From: Dreissena polymorpha
Taxonomy: Eukaryota; Mollusca; Bivalvia; Myida; Dreissenidae
Assembly (NCBI RefSeq): GCF_020536995.1
Contig: NC_068358.1
Location: forward strand, 39,424,060-39,488,059
DNA: 64,000 bases
Reading direction: 5' to 3'
Of the stretch, positions 35,166 to 48,317 are shown piece after piece. The notes below the pieces were generated by a model. That model was given only the letters and a program-made list of their open reading frames with translations, was not told the DNA's origin and ran no database searches. Each line of letters starts with the position of its first letter. Position 1 is the first letter of the stretch. The translations under genes were made by a program, and so were the position numbers.

Positions 35166-35545
35166 GCACTGTTACAGACTGTCTGGGAGTCTCCTGCAGG
35201 TGCCCCTTTGGTCTGAGTGATTGTCTGGTAACGTCGCAGACTGTCTGGGGGTCTGCTGCAGGTGCCCCGCCGGTCTGAGAGACTGTCTGGCACCGTCAAA
35301 TACTGTCTGAAAGTCTCCTGCCTTTGCCGAGACTGTGTTGGCACCGTCGCAGACCGTCTTTGAGTATCCTGCTGATGCCCAGACGGTCTTGGCACCTTCG
35401 CAGAATGTCTGGGAGTCTCCTACTGGTGATCCGCCGGTCTGGGAAAGTGTCTTGCACCATCGAAGACTGTCTGGGAGTTTCCTGCAGGTGTCAAGGCGGT
35501 AGTGACACCGTCTCAGACTGTTTGGGAGTCTCCTGTTGGTACCTT
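35166..35545. repeat. Same minisatellite in inverted orientation
   Basis: About seven units read gtctgggagtctcctgcagg then tgcccagacggtcttggcac, the reverse complement of the units to the left. The switch lies near 35165 (tgtctggcactgttacagac). Confidence 0.8.
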
Positions 35546-35598
35546 GAACGCAACGAGTGGTCAATCTTGTGCATTCCTCTTTATGTCCCGTAGTTTTT

Positions 35599-35850
35599 TT
35601 AACATGTGTCTTCTGTCCTCAACGCCACCCCACACGCGTTTATGTCTGCCACAATCTCCTGCCACTTTTTCCGCTTGTTTGCCTCGGTCACCAATGGCCC
35701 TAGCTTTCCCTCCAGCAGGTTTTTGTTCTCGATAACAAGCTCTAAAAGGATATCTATCTCTTTTTCGGACCACGAATGGCACTGACTCGAATCGTTGCTG
35801 TCTTCGTCTTCCATTTTTCGCGTGTATTTTTGCCGTCGGATGTTCATGGC
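35599..35850 (-). pseudogene. Myb/SANT-like DNA-binding domain fragment (Harbinger/NAIF1 type)
   Basis: Encodes NIRRQKYTRKMEDEDSNDSS followed by CHSWSEKEIDILLELV, NKNLLEGKLGPLVTEA, KRKKWQEIVADINACGVALR and TEDTC. The order of W, LLELV, NK, KKW and GV-R-T is that of the Myb/SANT-like domain found in NAIF1-type proteins and in the accessory protein of PIF/Harbinger transposons, where it binds the transposon ends. A one-base shift in an A-run near 35598 moves the continuing homology (KKLRDIKRNAQD) into the next frame. It then runs into the minisatellite flank, so the gene is truncated. No DDE transposase is visible nearby. Confidence 0.55.
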
Positions 35851-36224
35851 GGAAGTGGTAATTTTCCTAAAAATAGCGACTACCACGACCGCAGTCGAAT
35901 GACCACAACATCGTGCGACCACAATCGCGGTAACTTGCTCCTTGAACGCAACGAGTGGTCAGTTGGCGGCCGACGAGCGTCGGTCGACCACACAGTAAAC
36001 CGACTACAGTCGGGTTTTGTAGTTTTTTTTTAAACCGGACCCTGACCACTCGTCGCGTTCAATGAGCAAGTTGCCGCGACTGTGGTCGCACGACGGTGTA
36101 CATGTCCAACTGATTCAATCTATCTCTAAAAACTCGCTCTCTTCAAAAATGTCTTCGCATTCGATGAACAAGTCTCATGGAGGCCGCCATGATGAAACTC
36201 GCACTTATCCGCGTGCAATGTGCA

Positions 36225-36420
36225 CGGGTTTTAGGTGCCGACAAAGCGTCAAGCGACGAGCAGTCGTGGTGTGAGGAGTGGACAGCGGTCGCTAGACAGT
36301 ATGTCGAACAACGCGCGGTTGACTGACGATCATCGCTCTCCATTAAACCCGATTATCGTCGCAAGACGATTATTCGCTGGAACAGCCATAGTCGCCCGAC
36401 TATGGTCGCTCTCATAAAGG
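36225..36420. repeat. Inverted partner of the 34178-34380 terminus
   Basis: Reverse-complementary to 34190-34380 over most of its length (tgccgacaaagcgtc, gacgagcagtcgtggtgtga, gtatgtcgaacaacgcgcgg). The expected outer GGGTCCGG tip is missing or decayed at cataaaggctta. About 180 bp of unrelated sequence (36044-36224) separates it from the neighbouring arm. Confidence 0.55.
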
Positions 36421-39400
36421 CTTATCGGCTCTGGGCGAGGCGCTCCAGCTGTCAAATTCAACTTCTGCATACGGATTGCGGTCATTTTAAATTCATTTTA
36501 TAAATGTAAAATGCGAGCTGCAATGTTGGCCTTTCTGAGAGTCCTAATGTTTCTTTGGTGGAAACAAGCGTCACTCATGCCCCAACATAAGTTTAAACTA
36601 AGCGGATAAAGCAAGTTGGCTGAACGTCTATTGGGACAATTAATGGACACCGTGCCGCATGCCGCACTTCTCCCGCTGAAACATGACCAACATTCATTAA
36701 ATGTGTTATTATGTAGCGTTACATAATTAGGAATAACACTTCATACAGGATTGATGAATATCGATTATTGCCACCACAGGCTATATTCACGCAAACACAT
36801 AGTTATCAATTCGCTGAAGTCACCGAAATTGTTCGCGGTTGTGTAACAAAAGTCAGAATTCAGTTCGGTTAACGTTACTAGCAACACAAAAAGAAACTTA
36901 ACGTACACACATTTGAGATGTACTTTTTTTACGGAAATCTGTCTGAAGCGGTCATAGGTATATCGAAACGCATGTTATAACTCATTATCAATTTGGATTT
37001 ATATATTACAACGAAGAAGTGTAACTTATATCTTTCTAGTAAACTGTTCGTATGTTTGCCTCTGTATTGATGTTACGAAATAAGCGTTACTTAGAACAAT
37101 TTAATTTATCCTTTGACTTTTCGTTTTTTCGCTTTTCAATTTCACGTGAGCTGTTTTGTGATTCATAAAAAAAGAAAACAATATTTAATTTTTCAAGATA
37201 TATGTCTTTTGACGTATGTCATCGTCCGATTTTTAACCATCTTCTTTATTATTGTATGTAAACAACACATTCAACCTAGTCAAAAATTTGCCATTTATTG
37301 AATAGCGGAGGAACATTATTTAATGTATAGTTTGTAAATAAAATCATTAAATAAAGCTGTTAATGTATGAACTAAATTGAAATCGCATCACACTTGTGTT
37401 TATATACGCATCCAGTGTGATTCAAAGATAAAAATGAGGCGAGATTTCTTATTAAAAGATTGTATTATTTTTGATAAGATAATACCGTCTTAGCCTTTGA
37501 TATGACCTTTAAATCCACCCGAGTTGATACTTCTCACAACAATTCGGTTATCTCAACTGACCAGAATTGATCAGTATTCGTCAGATACATTCTAAAGCTT
37601 AACTCTTCCATACTGATTTTTGCAAAAATTGTGCCAAAAAATACCAAAAGCATCAAAAATACGAAACCTAATCATGTACATAACGGAATCCTTAAGACTG
37701 TTATTAACCTATGACGTATGCACACTTTGGGCCAGGTGAGCGCCAATTTCACGTAATTTCCACTTCCGCGCATTTAAAAAAAAAGAATAACTACTAAATT
37801 ATACAAGCAATTTACAAACGAATTATTTTAACGGATAGCCCTACCAAAGTGATTATAAAACCTGTTTTTGTCTTAATGGATAAACGAGGATCATTGTGTA
37901 TTAAATGTCATGTTCGTAAAAAATCAGAATGCATGCTGATTGCATAAAAACGATTTCTCAGATCAGAGCGAATTCAATAAAACCGATTTGTGGACTGAAA
38001 ACAAAAGGAGATTTTATCAAGCTTGATGAAAGTTTATTGAAATATGTCGAGTAATAAGCATAGATATTGACTAAAAATCACGCTGCAAAAACATTACGCT
38101 GCTATGTCCTGTCTTTTTGCTTGTCCCATTGTACATGGGTAATCACATGATTATTCGTCATTCATGCAAATGGCATTGTAAACAATAATGCAATGGTCAC
38201 GTGGTTTTACATGTGACCCCCGAGTGTTTACATTTTGATTATTTCTGTGCATGCACAGAAATTGAAAAGGCCTATCTTTGTACTGAATTTGGGCATTTCT
38301 TGACCGATTTTGACCAAATATTTTGCACATCTGACATAAATACTAACACATTTTGACTCATAATCACTTTTTTGCGAGCCATTACAAAAATGGGAAAATA
38401 TACCAACATCAACTCAGACGGCTTTAAGTAATATCCGAACATTTACGAGCAAAGTAGTACTCATGAGCTGCCCGAAGCCAATCTCGCGTTCGCTCGTAAA
38501 AGCCTACATATGAAGTAGCTTTCCATACACCAAGAATAGCTTTGTAGAATTTTCAGTGCAGTATTTCAAGACTTTGAGAGACCCCATGCTTCGCACGAGT
38601 ATGTAATATTCGAAGAAACAAACGCACCGCTAAATTCGGTTTAAGCTATAGTTTTTTTTAGGTTTGATAACAATATGTTAATTGCTTGTAGGGCCTTAAC
38701 CACGCAAGTGTAAGTATTATGATTGCAATACGCTGTACGATTAAGTGTTGCAACCAAATTTAAAAAGTCGTTCACAATTTATATGTTATCATTTCGAATC
38801 GTTCACATCTCATTCCGCTAGGTAGACCCTTGTTAATGGAATACAATAATTTTGGTTTACGGTTTGTAAATTTGCAGAACCCCATATTTTACAAGGGGGA
38901 TCGGCGCATATCGTGCTTAAATAGTCACGTTATCTCTGAAACAAAAAATGCACTCTTATTACAGAGGGGGTTATCACGTGCTAGTCAAGAAGGCGAAGTC
39001 CATGTTGAGGCAGGTATTTTTTGCCGTTTTATCACCTTTAAGTAGGACTGACTTTGGTTTCAAGAAAACTGGTAATTAGTTGCTGAAATATTGTGCGAAC
39101 ACGAAATAGTCTTCATGAATGATAATTTTCCTTATAAAACGCAAATAACAAGCGAATAAAAAGCGATTAACTTGAGCTCAGGACATTCATCGTATAGACG
39201 GTGTTTATTGTTCAATAAACAAATATTTACATAATGAGTAAATCTTAATATCGTTGTTTATTGATCAATAAACCCAATTTCCTATTGTTTTCGTAAAATA
39301 CAGTAAATGTGTTCCTTGTTGATGAAATGAATGTGCCAGTTTGAATATCGACAATTTCCATTCGAAAGCTTTCCGGCCAAAGTGAAATCGAGATCATGTT

Positions 39401-41945
39401 TCAAGCTACCGGCTTTACTGTTAAGATTTGCTACTAAAAAGAAAAAGGATGGAATTGTATTGGAGAACATATTCATCTTACACGTTTGCATGAATATATT
39501 TTTATTGTTGTGAAAATCATAGCCCTATATTGTTGACCTTGTAAGACAGTTTGCAATAGCTTACAATAAATGTACTGAATTTCCACGTAATCAATCAAGT
39601 GTATAGACTAAATTTGAAATAATGTATCACCGTTTCACATGGTACAGAGTGAATACTCTTTTGCCATTTGGACGGATGATTTGAACAAGCTAATATATCT
39701 CATTTGTTCGACGATGGCCTTCGATTTCCTGTTATCTATATTGAATGGGTCCACTAATCGGAAAACCACTCCGATGCATACTTTGACAAACATCAACAAT
39801 AACAACAACAACAAATAACAACAACACGCGACTTTCAAAAAATTAATAAAAGCGGAATTAAACGACGCATGTTTGTTGTTGAAAAAAAATACTCAAACCT
39901 CGGCTTTAATGCGTGTTTATAATGGACTGCATGGTTCTACAAACTGATATCCTGAAATATTTACATTGTGTTAGGCATGAATATGTGTCCAGACAATAAT
40001 TATGCGTTAAGTAAAGAAAATCAGTTACAAATAACAGAACATGTTTATCCTATTTAGTTAAAAAATGTATTATACGATCACGCACTTCGTGACGAATTTT
40101 TAAATCCCACATCACCATTCGTTCTAAATTTTGATGCGAAGAAACGTTCCAACATACAGTATCTTTATCGCTGCATATTTGTAATATACAATCCTAGCAC
40201 AAATATGAGAGCCTATCGATACCAATCTGGAGCGCAATTTTCCGTTTTTCTAACCTTGTGTAATATAACGAGACGGAATTTACCGTAGCTGAAATTACAT
40301 CTGCACAAAGCAATTTACCTTAGGGTCATTAGATTGTCCTGTGTCATTAAGCGTTTAATCTAAATGAGCAGTCAATAAGGTCTGATTCAAGATTTTCCTT
40401 TTTCTGAGTTGCCGTCATTTAATATTCGTAAAAACGTACACAAGCAGCACTTCTTCATTAATGTCAGTTTGTTCTTTCTTGAACTTTTAACAACGATATA
40501 CAGAAGAGTTTTATTTAATACATAATTGTTAAACTACCGTTTTGAAATCACTTTGCAATAAAGGACTTAAGTGAGCAGTGCAATTTTTGAATACTCTCAT
40601 AGAATTGACATCATTATTGGACACCAACCTGACACAATCAATACAAAGTTATGTGTGAAAGATACTGTCTGAAAGTGATATGTATTCACTTTCTTTATTC
40701 TGCGCTTATTAAAATATAATTCCCATAACAGCCTTTCATTTCCAAAACGTTTTTACACAAGGAAACCCAATATATTGTTGCGTTTTTGTTCTAAGACCTC
40801 TGCCATATTACCAAGCTTACCAGTCAAAAGATCATTGATTTGGTAATTCGTCCTTGTTAGGTTATATTCGATCTTTATTTCAGCTTATTGCGCTTGTTCT
40901 TGAAATCAATAGAATGTAAAGTGATTAATACATTTTATAAATTTGATAAATCCATTGGATTATTCAACTTACTGATAATATATGAATATATGATATGCTA
41001 TGAATATTATCAAATTTATAATATACTAAGTGAGTGCATTTTACATTTATTTTATGTATCTTTTGCATAGTAGTAGTATCTGTTTTAGGTCTGCGTTTCG
41101 AAGTCTGCAATTTGAGTTTTGTTTCGCCGCTGATCACATTATGCAGACAAGAGTATTTTATTATTTCCTTGGCTTTTGGGTGTTATGGACTCTTTTTTAA
41201 TTTCGAATGTTTGCTTAAAGTCAATTGAAAACACGTTTTATTTTCCATAAGTTGGCAACAAGCTGAAATACTTTTATAGAGCCTTATCCACAAATTCCTT
41301 ATACGTGTATTATGACCACAACTGTTCTTGATAATTGAATCGGTGAGGTAAGTGTGACCATTAAAATAGAAACATATGTTATTATTATTAGGAAAATTCT
41401 ATTTACGTAGCATGTCCATGTTTTATTTCAAATTTGCATTTTATGTGAGGTCCGATGCCACAATATGTGATACGTAAACAGTGAAAGACTTTGCAGTAAA
41501 CGAATAAATCAAGTCTGCGATAAATTCCACCCTTTTACTTAAAATGTAAGCGTGGGATGACATTTCAAAATGCATGATAGAAGTATTGATCAACTTTGTC
41601 ACAATGATAAACACAATATAGTATAAAGCTCAGCTTGCTATAGAATACGACAAAGTCGAGGGTCTAATATACGCAGGTGGGGTTCTTGTAATTGTGTATA
41701 ATACTAAAATAAATATAAAACAAATATAGAACACTTGCGAACATTAAAAAGAAGTATATGTGGAAATACATTTTTAATTAACATCTTCTTCATAACAAAT
41801 AGTCCGTTTAATGTATTCAACATATGTATTTGTCATATTTACCTTTTTATTCGATTATTCAGTTGTACAAACTATAGCTATGTCCCGGTTAGCTATGTGT
41901 GTGTGTATTTTGAAAATAATGAGTTTCTTCCGCGCCCGAGTCTTC
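36421..41945. other. AT-rich intergenic stretch
   Basis: No gene, RNA gene or structured repeat that I can support over 5.5 kb. The open frames are short and without domain signatures. The frame at 38830-39045 is the least repetitive but has no recognisable motif or splice context. Confidence 0.4.
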
Positions 41946-41947
41946 TT

Positions 41948-42380
41948 TATGTGATGACCCGTAGAGATCCGCAGCAACCTAAACTGATCAACATGTGATG
42001 ACCCGTAGAGATCCGCAGCACCCTAAACTGATCAACATGTGAGGACCCGTAGAGATCCGCAGCACCCTAAACTGATCAACATGTGATGACCCGTAGAGAT
42101 CCGCAGCACCCTAAACTGATCAAAATGTGAGGACACGTAGAGATCGCAGCACCCTAAACTGATCAACATGTGATGACCCGTAGAGATCCGCAGCACCCTA
42201 AACTGATCAACATGTGATGACCCGTAGAGATCCGCAGCACCCTAAACTGATAAACATGTGATGACCCGTAGAGATCCGCAGCACCCTAAACTGATCAACA
42301 TGTGATGACCCGTAGAGATCGCAGCACCCTAAACTGATCAACATGTGATGACCCATAGAGATCCGCAGCACCCTAACATT
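41948..42380. repeat. 44-bp minisatellite, about 10 units
   Basis: Unit: gtgatgacccgtagagatcc followed by gcagcaccctaaactgatcaacat. Units differ by single changes, and two of them lack one C (43 bp). The last unit is partial. High similarity between units suggests ongoing turnover and probable length polymorphism. Confidence 0.95.
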
Positions 42381-43500
42381 TTGTTACACATTTGACATAC
42401 AAATTACGTAATGAGTGGTAACTAAGCCAATTGTGAACATAACAACACGATCTAATTACCCCTTGACGCTTTAGGGACTTAGAGACTTGTTCGATTGACG
42501 ACCTTGCTAAATAATTTACGACAGAATCAATACAGTATGGGTAAATTTGTTAATGCGTCATTTAAGCTATGGGGTTAGAACAAGTTATTTCTATTGCACT
42601 AAATATGTATCGATTCATTATAGCTAACAACTAAAATATTAGTGTACAACGTACCCGTTCCAATTAAAAAATAACCACTTTACACATATGTTATTGAATA
42701 TGATTGCAATGCCACTTTTTAATATTTTTATGGCTTTCTGTTTAATTCTGATAATTTACTTTAGTGATCAATCTTTTATACATGTGTGAACTGTTGCGAA
42801 TGTTTGAAAGAGTTTGTAGTAATATATTATAACTCTGGAAAACCATTTAATAACTGCTTTTATATTGCGGAAATTCATTGTGAAAACACAATTGACCCAA
42901 CAAAACGACATCCTTATTATGTTTGAATAATAACAAAGATAACGTTCTCTCAAAGTAATTGATAGCAACTTGTCGATGAATTTCCAATAGATTGCACAGA
43001 TTCCCCTCGTGCTTGCCAATCCACGTTTCCAATCTGTTGTCTGCCATTTTGCGCCTCCAGATATTGAATGTCAGTAGGATTGACGCGCCCACAAATTAAT
43101 GTGAAGAATGAGACGATACTTGAAACATTAAACGAACTGGTTTGGTGTGTTAATGCCGATTGTATATGCGTTATGTCATCGGGTGTAACGTTACTTATTT
43201 TAAAGCCACTATTCTCGGAGCCAGTACCGTTAAAACCATAGTAAAATAAACTGTTTAGTAAATTTAATTTTGTAAAATGTATTATGTTTATGTATGGCCG
43301 AATAAAACAACTTATTTAATATAACTTTTGCAAATACAAAACAAAAACGTTGGCATTTATAACAAAATGAACACTGGTTGAAAAACCATTTCAATTCACA
43401 CTTCTGTTCCGTGATCAGGCCGTGTGATCCTTAATATGTTGAGATTATTATTGTAAAGCTGTGTAATTGATATTTGCGTTAAAGTAACATTTAAAATTAG
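42381..43500. other. AT-rich stretch without a recognised gene
   Basis: No supported coding region or repeat. Two minus-strand open frames around 42768-43092 lack recognisable motifs. Confidence 0.3.
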
Positions 43501-43519
43501 TACTTGACGTCAAGTCGGC

Positions 43520-44615
43520 TATAGAGATAGATCATAGAGACACACCTGCAACACCAACTCGAACTGTTCCACTATACCACCAACTTAAAGAAAGCGTTCA
43601 ACAGCGTGTTTCATATTTGATGACCCACGGCAGATTGTGAGAAAGTTCAACATTGACCAAGGGCTGGTGTAAGTCATCAATTAACTACAGAAACACCCAA
43701 ACGCAGTACTTCTCAATTGACAGATGAACAATGGACAATGGGTGACTTCTTCATGACATTAGTGGGTGTCCATCAGAGGTTTCTAATCTACCCCGTTCTG
43801 TTTAATATTTGTCTTGAGAAGATAATGAAGAAGTCCCTCCGAAATCACCACGCCTACATTAACATTGGTGGAAGACCGATCTCAAACGTGAGATTTGCCG
43901 ATGAAATTGACTTAATAGGTGGAACCAGCAGTAAACTCGAAGACCTCACCAACAGACCATGCAAAGCATATGGAATGGAGGTCAGCACGGGGCAGTCGAA
44001 GTTCATGATGAACATCACTAACAACACCAGTATTACCATGAACGGCAAAATAGCTGGATGAAGTACTTCTGTCCAAGGATAGAACCAGTACCTATGAGGT
44101 CCGAATAAGAATTACCATGACAACCGTAGCGATGGTAAGTATGCGCAGGTTGTGGACAAGCAGCTCCATCAGCTTCCCCGACAGACACAGGCTCAACAGT
44201 CTTCAGTATATTATGCGGCTCCTAGACCAGGACACTAAACGCGAGCACAAAACACAGGCATTTTAACACAAGTGTCTAATAAGACTGCTCAGAATAACCT
44301 ACATAGTGCACAAAACCAACGAGTACGTCCGGAACATGACAGCAGCACTTGTTGGTCCACAAAAAACCCTCCTGGCGTCCATTTAAACGACGAAAGCTAG
44401 TTTTTGTTGGATACATCAACAGGCTCGTTAAAGAGTGACGCTGTCGAGGCAGTCAGAAAAAAAGCTTGATAGACAATGTAAAAGGGTGGAAGTCCCTCCC
44501 AACACCCCGTAACAGACATGACTGGCGGATGATCCCTTTGTCGTCTTTCCTCCACCCCCTCCCAACGACCAGGCTGGTCAAGGGAGTGATGATGATGACT
44601 GTTATGACTTGGATA
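43520..44615 (+). mobile_element. LINE reverse-transcriptase remnant (RT palm to C-terminus)
   Basis: Pieces in several frames follow the order of a LINE RT: a FKKAF-like palm remnant near 43590, VGVHQ..LIYPVLFNICLEK (about 43770-43815), SIGGRP-like NIGGRPISNVRFADEIDLI and GMEVSTGQSKFMMN. Further 3' come remnants of a YKEHKTNEYVRN-like block near 44300 and a short tail ending in repeated ATG (gtgatgatgatgactgttatgactt). The catalytic box reads FADE instead of FADD, and there are many frame breaks, so this is an old dead copy. It differs in family from the other LINEs in the window. Confidence 0.65.
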
Positions 44616-44639
44616 GACTTCCATAAAATTATTGCATAA

Positions 44640-45486
44640 CATATTAAATAATTAAAACATGCATTATTCAGGTTTGTAATGTACAATTTTAAACATTCTC
44701 TAAGGATCTTGGGTGATTTGAAGGGGCAAAGATTTTAGTACAAGGCATAAATAAGAAGTAATTGAGCAAATATGCACCGTGACATGTAATAAACGATGCT
44801 TTTTAAAGCTCTACCAAACGTAAACTCAACACAAATAACAACAAACTTTACCGTTGCGTCATATTGAACGGGCTTAAATATCAGTATTAAACAATGTTTA
44901 TAATTCCTTAAATCGTTGGCTTGTAATGTTTGTTTGGTTTACGCTGCAAAGAAAACACCAGGCCAAACAGTTTAACTGAGCAGAGCCGTCACGAAACGTG
45001 TTAGTTCAAGCAATCATTTATATGATAAACCTTACAATCAAAGTAAAACCAGGCCCGCTAATGTGATTTTTCGTCAACTATACTATAGATTGACAGAACA
45101 GTTTGGCACTTAAATGAACACGCAAGAATGCATATGTTTAGTCCAGTTCTATGACACTGTAAATAGTGTACATGTGTAAATTGTTTATGTGTGCATACAG
45201 TAAACGGTTGTATGATCAATTTAATGTATAAATACTCACTAACACGATTTATATATATAATTGTTGGATTGATATCAGTAAGTTTAGTTTTCGAGAGAAA
45301 GCCCACTAAGACAAACAGTAAACGTTTCGTGTGCACATAGTTAGCGGTTGGATTAACAGTTTTATGTATAAATGTTCACACATTTTTGCATAGGAACGAC
45401 CACTGGGGCAACGATTAAATGAGTTACTTGTATTGTCAGTTGTAGTGCTATTACATATTTAATAAAGTAAACAAAACAGAATACAA
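44640..45486. other. AT-rich stretch without a recognised gene
   Basis: Nothing that I can support. Confidence 0.3.
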
Positions 45487-45494
45487 TAAATTAA

Positions 45495-45980
45495 AGCGGG
45501 TATATACGATCTTGTCAAATATTTATTAATTAATATAAAATGTGTAAAAAACTTATTATACATATATTTCAATATAAACTAAAACAAAAGTTAAGAAGAA
45601 CATGTGTCGAAAAATGCTAAATAAGCCAGATATTTAATTCTGAAATCGAAAAAGGCTGTACAGCCGAACTCGCCAGCATGTATATCATGCATGTACGATG
45701 TGAATCTAAATTTAGTTTAACGGTTCATTTGAAATTCCTGCAGCGATATTGATTCATACGACACACGAACACTTACTTAAAAGACGAATGCATCGGTTAT
45801 TGTAGGAAAATAATAACGAATTATCTTCGTCACAATCGGCTCGGGGCGCTTATTTGTATTTGCTGTATTTTATAAAATTCGTCTTAAATGTATCATTTTT
45901 CTTGCATATTGTGTGTTATTATAACATATTTGTATCAATATTTTACAATTCAGCACATATAAAAATCGTATATACCCGCT
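45495..45980. mobile_element. piggyBac-like MITE with TTAA target site
   Basis: The inverted ends AGCGGGTATATACGAT are perfect and each is flanked by TTAA (45491-45494 and 45981-45984). The interior shares gtacgatgtgaatctaaatt and attcatacgacaca with the MITE in the tandem array, although the terminal sequences differ. No coding capacity. Confidence 0.7.
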
Positions 45981-45984
45981 TTAA

Positions 45985-48316
45985 TACATATTAGAAATAA
46001 ATGAAAGTCACATAACTCAATGAGTAAATAACACACAAGTAAACACGAGTAACAAAGGAACAAATAAACAAAATAAATATAATTGATTGGGTTTTCTGAC
46101 TCTCAAAAAGTCATTGATCGTGGTTCAGGACACTTGATATTTCCAGGCGCGCTGGGGCAGTGACCGTAAGGGTTTCGCCAGCGACTCCAGTAATTTGGAG
46201 TGCGTAAAATATATGTTCAACACTATCATTACTTTAAGGAGTTAAATCTATGATAGGCGATTGTGCGATTCGGTAGTCAGCGTTTAGCTGCTTTAAATCT
46301 TACAGAAACACGATAATATTACAAAAATTATGCTTTTAATATACATTTTACAACCAATTATTTACAAAATAATAATCAGCTAACGATGGTCCAATAAAAA
46401 CTTCAGAGGGAAGATCGAGAAAACTGACATTTTCTTCTTGACAGATATACTGATAAAAATAAAACTGATAAGTAACATTAATAAATTAGTTTACTCAATT
46501 ATATGTTCAAGTTTTTTTTATTATAACTTTGTCTTCAGCTATTTGACTGGATCGGACACGTGATCTAGTGGAAACACACATGTGCCAGAACGCAACGGTA
46601 GCAGTTAAATAATCACACTCAACCTTAATTTACTAAATATCGTGTTTGTGAAGTGTCTGATCTGATCATTTAGCCGGGAAAACATGAGCGATGTTCACTA
46701 CAGTATCAGGAACACCAGCTACGTGGCTACAATGTATTTATTATGTGATAATTTTCATGTGTGGCAATTGATATACTATTAATCTATTGTTTGTATATCC
46801 ATTTCTATCAATTTATATCTATATTTAAATCAACTGGCATATGAACTTATTCACATCGGCATTTCACAACATTAAACGAATTATGGTCTTAGTTGTAAAA
46901 CAGTGACAAAATTAAATCCAAAATGATAATTTACCAAGAGATGAAACTGTATAAATATATATCATCATTTGACATTGTGCGTCTGGGTATTTTTGGTGCT
47001 TTTATGTCCGATATTCCACATTTTAACAAAAACAAAGGTTTCGCGTGTTATGGACATGGTCAGGATTAACAATTTTGGTGAAACAGTTAAATTAATCTTA
47101 GCAACAGATCTGAGTTAATTGGAATTAGAGCCCGTAAGGCAGATAAAGAATGCGTTTCTAGGGTGTTGTGTTTTAAACTACAATCACCAAATAAACATAA
47201 AAAATAAAGCAATGCATGAGTTGCCAAGCGAAAGAAAATCATGTACAGTATACGAGGAAAGCGATACCCATGTTTACTTGTCTATGTTTATGCAATCAGG
47301 ATATCGTGTCCATCCACACATTGTAAATCTAATCATTTTTTGTTAAAGCATAATACGGAAGCCGTAGGCTCCGTGCATTGGAACTTTTGTAGTGTTAACT
47401 GTTTAATAGTCATAATAAGAAGTCAGTTAACTATTCTACCTTTCGTAAGCGTCATTCGCTTTATAATGAATAAAAGAAAATTAAGAATTAATGCGATTGT
47501 GATTGAAAACACAATCTGCAAGACCATTATAAATTCAATATCTTATTTAACAAACCATACGCAATAGTTTAACTTACATGAATGCTTTTGCATGTTGAAT
47601 TATATTGCTGTTACAAGGTATCAGATAAAGCTAAAGTTTTTGCAAAATACCAACTATGAGAAAACTAAAAATAATATTCAATGAACATTGAAAACATCGC
47701 TCAGAGGCCAATGTTCGATTCATCGCAGCAAATAAGAATAAGATCATTAATCAAGATTAAGGAAGTAGCAAGTTACGGTTCAGTGTCCTAATTGTTTTCT
47801 GCTCATAAACGGATTTTCCTCAAGCAACTTGCGAGCCTGTCAATATCAAGCTCAGAGAATTGCGAATTTGGGCGCTGTAAACATATAATCAAGAGTCGTA
47901 AGTCAATGGATGCAATCAAAAATGATTCTGTAAGAACATATATTTTCACATATTTTTTATTAGACTTGTTTAATAGTAATTGTTAGCTTAAAAACCGCAA
48001 CTGTGACTTACAGCGGTCTTAGATTTTTGTGGTACGTCGGAGACGCTATATTATACATATAAGTCGTCAGTCATCCACTGTCATTGAGATATTATATTTG
48101 GCTTAATCGACCATAATCACCATAAACACTCTGAAAATTTGAAATGTTTCGAATGTTTTAAACTTTGTGCTCCGATCTTTCCACAGACATCGACGGAAAC
48201 AATTTTGTTATACTGGCAACAGTATAAGCAAATCATAAACAATAACTTTATTACAAGTTCATATAATCAAGCAATTAAAAAAATAAAATATACTCAATTT
48301 TGTTTATGGATAAGTG
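45985..48316. other. AT-rich intergenic stretch
   Basis: No gene that I can support. A less AT-rich patch at about 46140-46200 (ccaggcgcgctggggcagtg) stands out but I do not recognise it. Confidence 0.3.
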
Positions 48317-48317
48317 T

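Larger units (their letters stand above)
33874..36043. mobile_element. Inverted (fold-back-like) element with PIF/Harbinger-like Myb/SANT coding fragment
   Basis: The two ends are long inverted arms: about 33874-34150 against 36043-35770, each starting GGGTCCGGTTTAA from the outside. The arms contain not only the terminus but also the start of the same coding frame (NIRRQKYTRK, DSNDSSQCHS). Both arms are therefore the same transposon end placed in opposite directions, rather than ordinary short TIRs. The interior holds an about 51-bp minisatellite and, on the right, more of the coding frame with a Myb/SANT domain. The sequence is much more GC-rich than its surroundings. A clear target-site duplication is not visible. 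Confidence 0.6.

Noticed and set aside
38830-39045. Open frame of 71 codons of non-repetitive look
   Set aside because: No motif, no upstream or downstream exon, and flanks like the rest of the AT-rich desert.
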